Source of the DNA: Takakia lepidozioides
Lineage: Eukaryota > Streptophyta > Takakiopsida > Takakiales > Takakiaceae
Assembly: GCA_030704615.1 (NCBI GenBank)
Contig: CM060731.1
Location: 38,132,001 to 38,196,000, forward strand
DNA: 64,000 nt
Reading direction: 5' to 3'
Each line of letters starts with the position of its first letter. The first letter of the stretch is position 1. A model generated the notes under the pieces. It was given only the letters and a program-made list of their open reading frames with translations. It was not told the origin of the DNA and searched no databases. A program made the translations under genes and the position numbers. Shown here in pieces: positions 36,193-51,836 of this stretch.

Positions 36193-36830
36193 GCAGCCTA
36201 AGGTAGATTGCCCGCCAAGGGAATAGGTCACCATACTGAGGGAATTGAAGCACCGCCGCCGTTACGCCTCCCAAGGGAGATGAGAAAGGACTGGAATCTT
36301 GTCAGAGTACTTGTAAACAGCATTGAAGCGTCTCCATAGCCATCAAAATCATAAAATTCGTGCTAAGAGATCCCTCTGACACCATCACTTTATCTCCCGT
36401 AGAAAAAACGCACAGTATCGTGCAAGTTTTATGGCAGGAGAGGAAATATGGCAAACCATTGCGATTTCATCCATGTGGGATGAAAAATAAGGAATGAAAG
36501 GTGAATATTTCCCTGTTGTCATCGCCATGTCATCCAAGCAGGGATGACATCCAAGCAGGGATGACATCCTAAAATCGATGACCAGAACCTGGCATTCATT
36601 AGGGTTAGATATAAATGACCTTAATAATCCAAAGGAACCAGGTAAAAAATGATAATCATAATTAACATTTAATGGAATTCATCCATTATTAACTATATCC
36701 GGTATTGATGAAGATAGCAGAAAGTTAATTATAGTTTAGTCAAAAATTACCTTAGTACCAAACCCTCTGGGTTATGGAATAGGTTACCAACATGATCCAT
36801 GTACAGAGGGAGAGAAAGAGGGAGAGAGAG
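36193..36830 (-). repeat. Long terminal direct repeat, right copy (5' end of the element)
   Basis: Partner of 29777-30400. Differences include scattered single bases and one extra 18-bp unit: AGCAGGGATGACATCC is present twice here (36537-36568) and once in the left copy. The outer end runs into GAGAGGGAGAGAG purine repeats up to about 36842. Confidence 0.9.
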
Positions 36831-36842
36831 GGAGAGAGAGAG

Positions 36843-38332
36843 AACTCCGACCCAAGCCGGCATAACTAAGAGCCACTTCGCCTCACGGCTACTGCCCCCT
36901 CTCGGGGGTGGGCCCTATTTTCACAAGAAACTTTTAAGGGGGAGGGGGAGGCGCACCACATCCCTTAGAATTTTCTTCCATGTGGTCAAATCGGACCAAA
37001 ACATGGCTTTTAAGCGGGGAGCTTTATTGAAGAAAACAGAGTATGAGGTTGGACCATAGATAGGGTTTTGGGTGGGGGTTGCTCATGGCCCTAGGAGATG
37101 AGGTGGTTACATGGGTGGGCTGATGCCAAGTCCGTTCCTCAAGCTTTGGTCAAACCCATTCTAACAATGACTTCATTGGAGGGTCTGAGGTACATGGAAA
37201 TAGACCCTAGGCCGGTAAGGCAAACCAACTTCTATAAGATGACACAACAAGAAGCGTATCAGGGTAGAGGTCACTATATTCCGACTTTAATTAATTCATT
37301 TTAAGAGATGATGAATATTTTAAATTTTTTCCCTGGGAGTAGATGAAAGAGGGGAATAATTTTCATTTAAAAAAATGAACTTTGGAAAAAAAAATGTGGT
37401 AATTGTCGAATGCAAAAACATTAGAGTGGTGAATTCTAGTACTAACTACTTACTAACTACTTACTAGTTAAATTTAATGAGAAGTACCCAGGTGCCGAAT
37501 TCCAGAAAAATTGGATGAAGCTTAGATGAAATAATTAATATTGTCATTAAGCCTGCCGAACCTGGCGATCTGCATGTATTTAACGATTCCAACAGGGTCC
37601 GTCGAAGTAGAGCGGCTCTACGGTATTATTATATTATTTTGGAGAATGGTCTCATACCTGGAAATTGTCACATGTGACTTTTCCATGTGATTCATTTTCC
37701 CACTATGGGTCAACATGACTTTTCCCTGTAGTTGGTTCCCATTTTTTCTGGCCTATGATAGCAAGTCACTACAATATGACTGAGGACGAACGTACTAGAC
37801 TCTTAATGACATCAGCGGATTACGGCCGACAAGTTTATCCGATGGAAACTAGTGTTGGGAGGTTATTTGGTTATTTGATTCAGTGGATATATAACTGCAG
37901 TTCTAAAAAGAACAAAGAACCGGCCATGAAGGCTCGTAGCCGCCGGTTACGTAGTTTTGACATAATCGGTCTGAAAACCGTCAAAGATTTGTCAAAGACA
38001 TGTCAGTTATTTGATGAAAACCGCCCGTTCTTTTAGGTTCTTACAATTATCCGGAAACGGTGGTTCTTTCCACCAAAAAAATGACAAAACCCAGAATATA
38101 AGGTTCTTTGATTCTAAGATTTTTGTAAAAAACGGAACCGGAGGTCATGAAAGAAATCAAATAATCGCCCAACACTGATATCAACCCAAAATGACAAAAA
38201 TCCGAGACTCTTAGGGTACAACCAGATCATGGAATCCTTTATTAGGGCTGTGACACTCCAAATTGGGGTCGTCCTCGTGTGAGTGAACACGAACTAGCAC
38301 AATAGTGACTATCTATAGGCCTCGTTATTTAT
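36843..38332. other. Intergenic, no recognisable gene
   Basis: A 93-codon frame at 37755-38036 (+) contains no motif I recognise. A tandem ACTAACTACTTACTAACTACTTACTA occurs at 37440-37465 (quoted in part: ACTAACTACTTACT). Nothing else can be supported. Confidence 0.4.
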
Positions 38333-38447
38333 AGGGCAATGCCCCTGAGTGGAGGGCATTCCCGGATTTGAGGGCCTGACGCCGAGGCGGTAGCCGGAGA
38401 GGAAGGGCCCAAAAATCTGGAATGCCCTCCACTCAGGGCATTACCCT
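38333..38447 (+). repeat. Long inverted repeat (hairpin 1)
   Basis: Arms 38333-38362 and 38419-38447 are reverse complements over about 29 positions with a few mismatches or bulges. The core TGAGTGGAGGGCATTCC pairs with GGAATGCCCTCCACTCA. The loop is about 56 bases. It could be a MITE remnant, a small-RNA precursor-like hairpin or a transcription-stalling structure. Confidence 0.85.
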
Positions 38448-38522
38448 GCGTAAAGAAATGCCAAAACATTTAAAAAAAATCTAATGGCCGGTGCATTCTG
38501 CATTTCGGAATGTACAGCTGAT

Positions 38523-38553
38523 GGGGTGCATTCCGCCAGGTGGAATGCACCCC
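38523..38553 (+). repeat. Short perfect inverted repeat (hairpin 2)
   Basis: GGGGTGCATTCC and GGAATGCACCCC pair perfectly over 12 bp with a 7-base loop. GCATTCC is shared with hairpin 1. Confidence 0.85.
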
Positions 38554-38618
38554 GATGAATTCTGCTTTTTAACGGCACGATAAATACAAATAATATTTTT
38601 TGGCAGTGCTGTACGGAT

Positions 38619-38686
38619 GGGAAAGTCCCCCCTCCGAGTGAGGGGAATAGTTCAAGGGCGTAGTCCGAACAAGAAGGGGACTTCCC
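38619..38686 (+). repeat. Inverted repeat (hairpin 3)
   Basis: GGGAAAGTCCCC (38619 on) pairs with GGGGACTTCCC (ending 38686) with one bulged base. The loop is about 44 bases. This is the third hairpin within 360 bp. Confidence 0.75.
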
Positions 38687-38699
38687 TTGCATAAAGACA

Positions 38700-40510
38700 T
38701 AGGGTTGTTTCCAGTGTTGGACTGGTATCACAAAAATATGATACCAGACTGGTCCTGGTATCACAAAGGCCCATGCCTCCCAAGACTGATATAGTCCTGG
38801 TATTGGGGTAAAGGGGTCGGGTAGGGTATAGGAGGGTCAATAATGAAATTTTGTGGGGTATCAATATTGGTTTTCTTTCATCTGATATGGGGGAATATGA
38901 ATACTGCCCAGGTAGGTATATAGAATATTCAATAACCTGAAAAAAAAAAGACCTTCATACTGAAAATAATTCGTATTAAAAGATGTCCTGGAAAAAATAA
39001 CCAGGACAGGAGGCCATAAGGCTTACATCTATGGATAGATTAGACCGTATTTATGCTCAATTACCCTATGACTGCCATATGTGGCTCCTATGTCCGTTCT
39101 AGGGTTCATGATTCAACCATATCCATGAAAACCTGACCTAATTTTTCCTTTGTATAAATTGGGAATTTATAAATGTACACATTTATAATTTGTATAATAA
39201 TAAGTAAATAAATTGGAACTCTCTTAGCGTAAAATGGTATGGAATTTTTTCCTTTGTATTTTGGGGGACCTTATCTGGCGCAATTTCAGGCCAACAGTGG
39301 GCACCGACCGGACGGCGGCAAGCGTAAGGCTCCCTTCATCTTTTCTTTTCTAATTTATTTTATTTTATTTTAGTTCTAAGAATCTCAGCCACCACGATCT
39401 TCAAGAGATCTCAGTCATCCACCTCTCAGAAACAACCAGTGTTGAACCAGTATATAGGTCCAACCCGGGCATCAATATTGGTAGGTACTACCATACCCGA
39501 CTGGTGGCCAACACCCCGGGCAATACCATATTAGGGGCAATACATACCTCGTTCCATACTACAGTCTATACCATACTTGTTTGTTGGTATTGCGATGAAG
39601 GACATTGCTATTGATACCAGTATTGTTGCGATTCGAGCTTCCAAATAGCAGAGGTGTATGTGTGGAGTTAGGGCAAGGTAATTACTCTGTTCAATTAAAA
39701 AGGCATGTAAACTTTGGGGTGGGTGTCGATCAGTACTGAAATAGCTAAGGGAAGTTCTTTGCTTCAAATGTAAATTGGAGGTAAATGAACTATGCATGTC
39801 ATTGAATGTTACAGTTACTGGTGAACAGTCTGAGCAGTGCCTCGGGCAATAATCACAATTGTTTGGGGGCTCAATTCTGGGGTTTCTCCTTTTTTAAGTA
39901 GTCTATCTCTGGTCTTGAGTAGGATCGGTGAAGGTCAAAAAAAAAAAAAAAACCAGCGTAATTTCCTCTATTTGCTAATATAAAATTATTTAAAATAAAA
40001 GTAATAATTAATATTAAAACTAACATTACTATTATCTGATTTTGTTTTTCTATTTATAAATTATGGAAAGGCCCTATAAAATCAATTTTCTCCAAAAATA
40101 ACTTACTAGCCCAACAAAAGAAAATTGCATAAAACTACTCACCTTTTTGGGAAATTTAATCTCATAAAAAGAACCTTCTGTATTAGAAGGTGGCATGCTG
40201 TTAATAGTAACTAGATAATCTAGGGTTTATAAAATTATCTCGCTTTCACTGGACGTTAAAGAAAGAAAAGGTTAAAGAGTATAGTTTCAGTGAAAGAAAC
40301 TTTATGCCTGGACTTTCTGCCCAGAATATCATTTTCAACTCGTTGTTGAGCTAATTATTCACCTCCACAACTGGGAGATGTGAGTTCAACTTCCAGTAAG
40401 GCCACATGTGCGTTGTTGTTTGTGCGTTGCTGAACAGTAAAGTTGATGATATAAACTGTCACACTTCACGGGATGCGGCCCCACGGAAAGCTGCACATGG
40501 GTCCTTCGCC
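38700..40510. other. Intergenic; possible LTR-type remnants; 16-A run
   Basis: AT-rich, with repeated CCTGGTAT/GATACCAG words between 38720 and 39620 suggesting repeat DNA. A run of 16 A lies at 39937-39952. The last 100 bases before 40511 are the leader of the aldehyde dehydrogenase gene. No coding remnant recognised. Confidence 0.4.
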
Positions 40511-46054
<5,544 letters not shown>

Positions 46055-47356
46055 TTTGCATAAAGAGTGGCACATAGCAATCGGCAGTTTATGCTGTTGA
46101 TGTCTTACAGACTCAGCATCAGATGTCATTGTGGACGATGCACCCTCTTAGGTAATGATTGGCTGTATATATGTACCCTCATGTACTTCCATTGCCATCT
46201 AAGTGGGAGTTGTGATGACAAGGCGTGGTGCATAATCGGCTCTCTTGAGATCAAAATGACGACGTGCTTGAATTGTCACTCAATGGTGTAGTGTGACATC
46301 ATGCTCCGGTGCTCTTGTCAAGTGCTTGATTGTAGTAGGTATATTGTGTTAATGAGAACTAATTTAGCCACTAGCACATTGATATGTGTCATCATGCTGC
46401 TGTGCTGTAGGCTGTTTTGATATGTACTCATAAGACGTTGTTTGCCTGGGCCCAGTTTGGGCAGAATCATAGAACCAGTGCTTATCATAGACAGAGGATA
46501 TCAAGAATCTCTTGCAGGCAATATGGAAAAGCAATTTGATCAACATCTGGATCCATTCACAGGATCGCAGGTCCAGTGTGCACCTTTCAGAGTCTGTAGA
46601 ATAACTAGATAAGTTGCATGACAAGCCTTGATAGAGAGAAGCTGAAGAAACCTCACATAAATGACAATCTCAGAACACCACAAATGTTCCTTACATGGTT
46701 GTAGAAGCTCGTGCACCAACATCATTGAGCGAGCTTCATCACTGATCACTCATCAGAACAAAGAAACCAAAGATTCCCAAAATCTGGGGCAACCCCACAA
46801 TCATCTAAAGAATCTGCAGTCCTAGTGAGTCTGCAAGACAATGATAATGTGTATCAGAGCAAAACGTTTTCTTTCAATCAAAGTGATGTGAATGAGATGT
46901 ACAAAAATTCTGTTCTGTCACTGAGATTCTCTGCCTCTAGACTGTCTGTTCCAAAGTTCTGTTAAGTGCGGCCTGTAAACCGTCTGAGGGTCGTTAGTAG
47001 TTACTCCTCTCCTCTTGCGCATCACTCAATCGCTCAGGTTTCGACATTTCATCTGCTGTATCGACAGAGGCTTCCAGCTCAAAATGATCGAATGCTAGCC
47101 TTCTGAAGGCTCCACCGTTTCCAAACCAATATGTTGTCCAGTTAATTGTTGCGAGGTATGCAGTTGCCGGATGGTTGTTGTCGTTGTCTTCCCCCTGCAT
47201 CATCATGTACTCCCCTGGCACAAGTATCTGGCCCAGAGGATGATTGAAATAGATAATGCAGAGCGCAATAGATGACTGCTCCAAAACACTAGCAGCTCAA
47301 TGGGAGGTGTAGCCATTAGGCACGAATCCCCAGAGAGTGAGACGGTAGATCGATAG
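46055..47356. other. Intergenic between ALDH3 and the first identified dynein exon
   Basis: The first 165 or so residues of the dynein heavy chain should be encoded upstream of 47357, but no matching exon was recognised on the plus strand here. A 96-codon minus-strand frame (47284-46994, LAFDHFELEASVDTADEMS) looks protein-like in composition but is unidentified. A LINE 3' end lies near 46425-46475. Confidence 0.4.
46423..46480 (-). mobile_element. LINE family A 3'-terminal scrap
   Basis: GTACTCATAAGACGTTGTTTGCC followed by GCCCAGTTTGGGCAG repeats the terminal block of the LINE at 49484-51795, with an internal deletion. Confidence 0.7.
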
Positions 47357-50300
47357 AATCAAACTTTGGAAATGGACGGAGACAATTTTGAAGGCACTCT
47401 GACTGTCTTGGACGAGGTTGATCGGTGGGAAAAATTCCTCTGCAGCGCGACAGCCTCTGCCACTTGTAAAAAGCAAGCAGCAAAGGTCATGCACGAATTG
47501 AAGCCCATCAGGGATTCCTTTCAGGTGCGTTCAATCAATCCCACTGTTTTTTCGGTTCTATGATTCACTGTAAAAAAGTTGCACTTGCCACTCGTTGCCG
47601 AGGCTAGCTAGGGGATAGGGGCAGTTTGTCTTACAAAGAATGTAGACACAGACTCTGCCTCAGAGCCACATGGGCTAGCCTGAAGAACAAAAACAGCTGA
47701 ATGAGGAAAGAAAGAAAGAAAAGAAAAGAAAAGAAACTTTACAACATCCACGGAAAGCTCAAGGACAAAAGAAAGCAGAATACAAGAAAGAAAGAATCTG
47801 GGTCGCCCAGCAGTCTCTATCCCCACCCTAAGCCTTCCAAATGTCCGTAGAAGAGAGAGTTGCAAACAATTAAATGGGCTGCAAGATTCCATCGTCGCGG
47901 AGAGGGAGGTGTCTCGACAGAATTGCAGCTTTGTAGTAAGTGGCGTCGCTGATTGCCACGTCCGCTTAACTTTGAGTGCCTACAGCTCTTGCCTCATGAG
48001 CCTGTCCCTGTCTCACTTGCAAACGATTGTCAAGTATCCCAGGTTTTAGGCAGCAGAAATGCAATGGAGAGGTCTGATAGAGGTAGCGAAGGCACCGACT
48101 GTTAAGCACTTGAAAGGAGTGATCTCAACCTTTCATAATATTTTGGCCCAAATGTGGCCTGTAGCTGGGGTTTATACAAGCAGATTCGATGTACATGGTG
48201 TTGTGCACCCAGCCCCAAGAACTATTTGAAGAATAGATGATTATATAGATTCAAGAAACAGAACCACAGGGGCCCAGAATTCCCAGCCATAGAGAGTCGT
48301 GGGAGTAACAACTGAGTTGAAAAGCCACTTCATAGTTGGAGGGAAGATGGATTTGCTTGCATTTCCCTGCTCATCAAAGCTGATTCTGGCAGTATAGCCA
48401 GGCTTCCCAAGAGATATCTCTGGCTTTTGTTAATGAAGGGAGAGATCAAGTAAGGGTGAAGTTGTATTTAGTGTGTAGGGTGGAGGATCAATGTGATTGT
48501 AGGACAAAGCCACATACTGAAAAGAGCTCATAATCCTGGTGGAAAGTTTGTAATAGATGATAGCAGATTGTGTTATGATTTGTTTCTAAATCTCATAGCA
48601 AGTGTGTGCAGGACATAGATTCACTCAGCATAGAGGCCTTGGCGGAGCTGGTGGAATTGACCCGTGATGCTGCAGAAGGACTCTGGCAAGTCACTCTTTC
48701 TGACAAGGAGGAGCGAAGTGTCTTATGTCATGATCAGCCCTGCATGTCTCACTTCTTCACTCTTGTTGGCGAGTCCTTCCATGCTACTCTGTGCACAAGG
48801 TTTGAAGGATTGGACTTGTGGACTGATCCGTTTCAGAAGGTCTATCTTTCCCCCTGCTAAAGCTCTCTTTCAGCCTTCCTTGTATTGATGCTGCAGCAGT
48901 CATACATTGGTATTATTCATAATTAGACCTTGCTGCCCAACCCTGTGCCTATTTGGGCTGAGCAAAAATGGGTCGCAGGTTGGGAAAGGGGAAGACAGAG
49001 AAAGAAAGAAACGTTTATAACGTCTGTGGGAATCTCACAGAGCTTATGTGGCAAAAGAAAGCGGGATAAGACATGAAATGAAATGAAATTGTACTTTTAT
49101 AACGTCCCTGGAAAGGTCGAAGAGCTTACGAGACAACAGAAAGAAAGAAACCAGAAATAGAGAGGGCCCCTCCACAAGCAGCCCAGAAGATGTACTCCTA
49201 CGACGTTGTTTGCCATAGCCTTGTGACCATAGACCCCGCCCCCAGTTTGGGAAGCAGCCCAAATGAATGAAAGAGAAAGAAGAGAGGATGTACTCATAAC
49301 ATGTTGTTTGCCGTAGCCTCGTGGCCATAGTCCCGCTCCCAGTTTGGGTGGACAAGAGGGAACACATACTACCTTTGTGAGGGGCTCACTCCGGTACTGG
49401 GACTTACCTTGATATAAACAATTAGTTCGGGCTTTGCAGACATCCTGCCCAGCAAGGAGAAATGAAATGAAAGAGAGAGAGAGATTGTACTCATAAGACG
49501 TTGTTTGCCGTAGCCTTGTGGCCATTGACCCCGCGCCCAGTTTGAGCGGGAACAAAAGGGACAGAACCTACCTCTGTCAGGTGCTGACGTTGGTAGTAAG
49601 ACTTACCTCCATATAAAGAATTAATCCGGGTTTTCCACGGATCCCTTCACACAAGCATCAATCTGCTGTGTGTGATTTGCCCAAAAACTAGGCCTCAGGA
49701 GGGCCTGGGCTTTGGCTCAGCCTCGAGACTTTCAAAGTTGGTAAACAGGGGTACAGGCACAATTCCGTTAATAGATTTGAAGAGAGCGTCTCTTTGGTGA
49801 GAGAACCCTGGACAGTGTATCAGAAAATGAATACTGTCTTCAGATTGCCCACACAACGGGCAATTGCACTCTCCCTTTCCTCTCTGCTTCTGTTTGCTGT
49901 TCAAAGGTAGGCTTCCTGCCCTGAGTTTAAATTTCAGTCTAGTGCCGAGAGTGGGTAGACCTTGAGGTCATCCAAGATGTCCTCCCCCATGTCACAGACT
50001 GGAAACAAGTTCAGGGAAGTTTTCTGCCTAACTTCATTTTCATCAGACAATCTCATGGCAACAGACATGGCTTCGGACACTACAGCCTCTAAGTCAGATT
50101 TATCCAGCAGGGTCAAGACTTGCGGATCCAGGTCCAGGTCCTTGAGGATCTCTTCTACTCTCTTCTGCCAGGACTTAGCCTGTTTGACAGGGCGGTCCTG
50201 TTTCCAAGATATAGAGTCGATTAATTTAGGATATCTGGTGTTGGGCATATGTTGCAGCTGACCCCACCATCTGACCTTGAATTCATCTCGTCGGGAGCTT

Positions 50301-51795
50301 AAGGACGGAATGCCAAACTCACCCCGAACAGCCACATTGGCTGTTTTGGAGCATGCTGACATACACTCCTTAAGCACCCCCACTTGAATGGATTCTAGAG
50401 ACTTAGCCTGGTTGGAGTTATCAACCCATATAGCAGATCCGTACTCCAAGGCAGGTCTAATAACGCGACAAAGCATGGTTTTCTTAACCTCAGAGTTGAC
50501 CCCTCTGCAGTGGAAAAATTTAGTGAGCCCAGAGCTTTGCCCTTGCCAGTTTGAACAACTTTCCGGATATGTGCATCCCAATTACAATTGGAGGAGAACT
50601 CAACGCCCAGGTAAGTGTAGGAAGGGAGGACGGGGATCTCTTGGCTACCCCACTGCCACTTAAGATCACTTCCTCCCTCTCCTCTGTCGTTGAATGCTAC
50701 CACTGCACATTTGCTGACATTAGCCTCTAGCCCCCAAAGATCAAAGTATCTCTTCGCGCAATCAATCAACTCCTGGAGATTGGTTGGAGTCTCCCCTATG
50801 CCTGCGAAGTCATCCGCAAACATAAGGGCTGGTATGGTGGTATCACCCACCCTTAACCCAAATCCCTCACTTTCCACATCCTCGAGGAGTTGATTGATGA
50901 AAACATTGAAGAGCAGAGGGGAGAGAGTACATCCTTGAGCTACACCTTGGTCTATGTCAAAGAAGTTGGACTTCTGTCCGTTAACAGTGACACAGCTTTT
51001 GGTGTGAGCATACAAGTTGTGGACAACTCTCCACATCTTTCCCTTGATCCCACAAGACCAGAGGCGGAACCATAGGCCATCTCTCCACACTGTGTCATAA
51101 GCCTTTTTGACATCCAGGAAAAAGACATAAGTGGGTTTTCCCTTCTTTTTTCCTTCCCTGGATAATCTGGCTTAGAGTGAAGATATGATCCACACAGCCC
51201 CTATTTCGCCGAAAGCCAGCTTGGCCTTCGTGGAAACAACCTCTAGACTCCAGATCAACCTCGAGACGAGTACTTATAACTCTGCAGAATGTCTTGCCAA
51301 CAGCATTGAGGAGCGTGATGCCACGGTAGTTCCCCGGTTCTTCTCTGTCACCCTTCTTGTATAGATTGACAATGACCCCCTGTCACCAGCGAAAGGGGAT
51401 CATTTCAGTCTTCCAGATAAGGTTAAAGCGGAGAACTAGGGCCTCTATCATGGGATCGCCACCGTGCTTGATAAGCTCGTTGACAATACCATCAGGTCCA
51501 CCAGCTTTATATCCATTTAAATGTTCAATTGCTTCCACAATCTCAGAAGAACTAATGGGAACATTATAAGCCATTGAAATATACTCCAGTTCATCAGGGC
51601 TGTTTTGAATCATAGGAACAGTTTTTCCAACTGTGTCCCTCCATTCAGCAGAAGACCCCTCACTGTTAGACCTAGAAGTTCTGCCAAGGATACTGTAGTG
51701 AGTTTCAAAGGTTTTGACAATGTCATCCGATGAAGTCACCACTGCACCTTTAGTAGTCTTCAGCGCTTGTACTTGCTGACCGTTTTTCGGTTAGT

Positions 51796-51836
<41 letters not shown>

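Larger units (their letters stand above)
29777..36830 (-). mobile_element. Penelope-like retroelement with long direct repeats and a gag-like ORF1
   Basis: Element order on the minus strand: direct repeat (36830-36193), 1.7 kb leader, gag-like frame (34456-32844), overlapping RT frame (32974-30458), direct repeat (30400-29777). It is classed as Penelope-like from the RT: YKLHKKKYRWI in the fingers, ADITQCYENIP, GIPMGFSCSP and FRYIDDI as motifs A, B and C, and an upstream block PCLC...HVRTMDLNII...LRKLFSLG found before the RT core of many such elements. No GIY-YIG endonuclease was found at either end of the RT. (GA)-rich tracts abut both borders. Lesions: one in-frame stop in each ORF and one frameshift in ORF1. 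The near identity of the repeats suggests a recent insertion. Confidence 0.72.

Noticed and set aside
29777-36830. Telomeric insertion of the retroelement
   Set aside because: No TTTAGGG-type repeats were seen at either border; the flanks are GA-rich instead.
39265-39305. Primer-binding site of an LTR retrotransposon (TGGCGC... followed by AGTGGGCACCGACC)
   Set aside because: Only a short resemblance; no LTR boundaries or coding remnants were found around it.
40330-40400. Another tRNA-like SINE head (GTGAGTTCAACTTCC)
   Set aside because: A B-box-like phrase without a convincing A box at the right distance.
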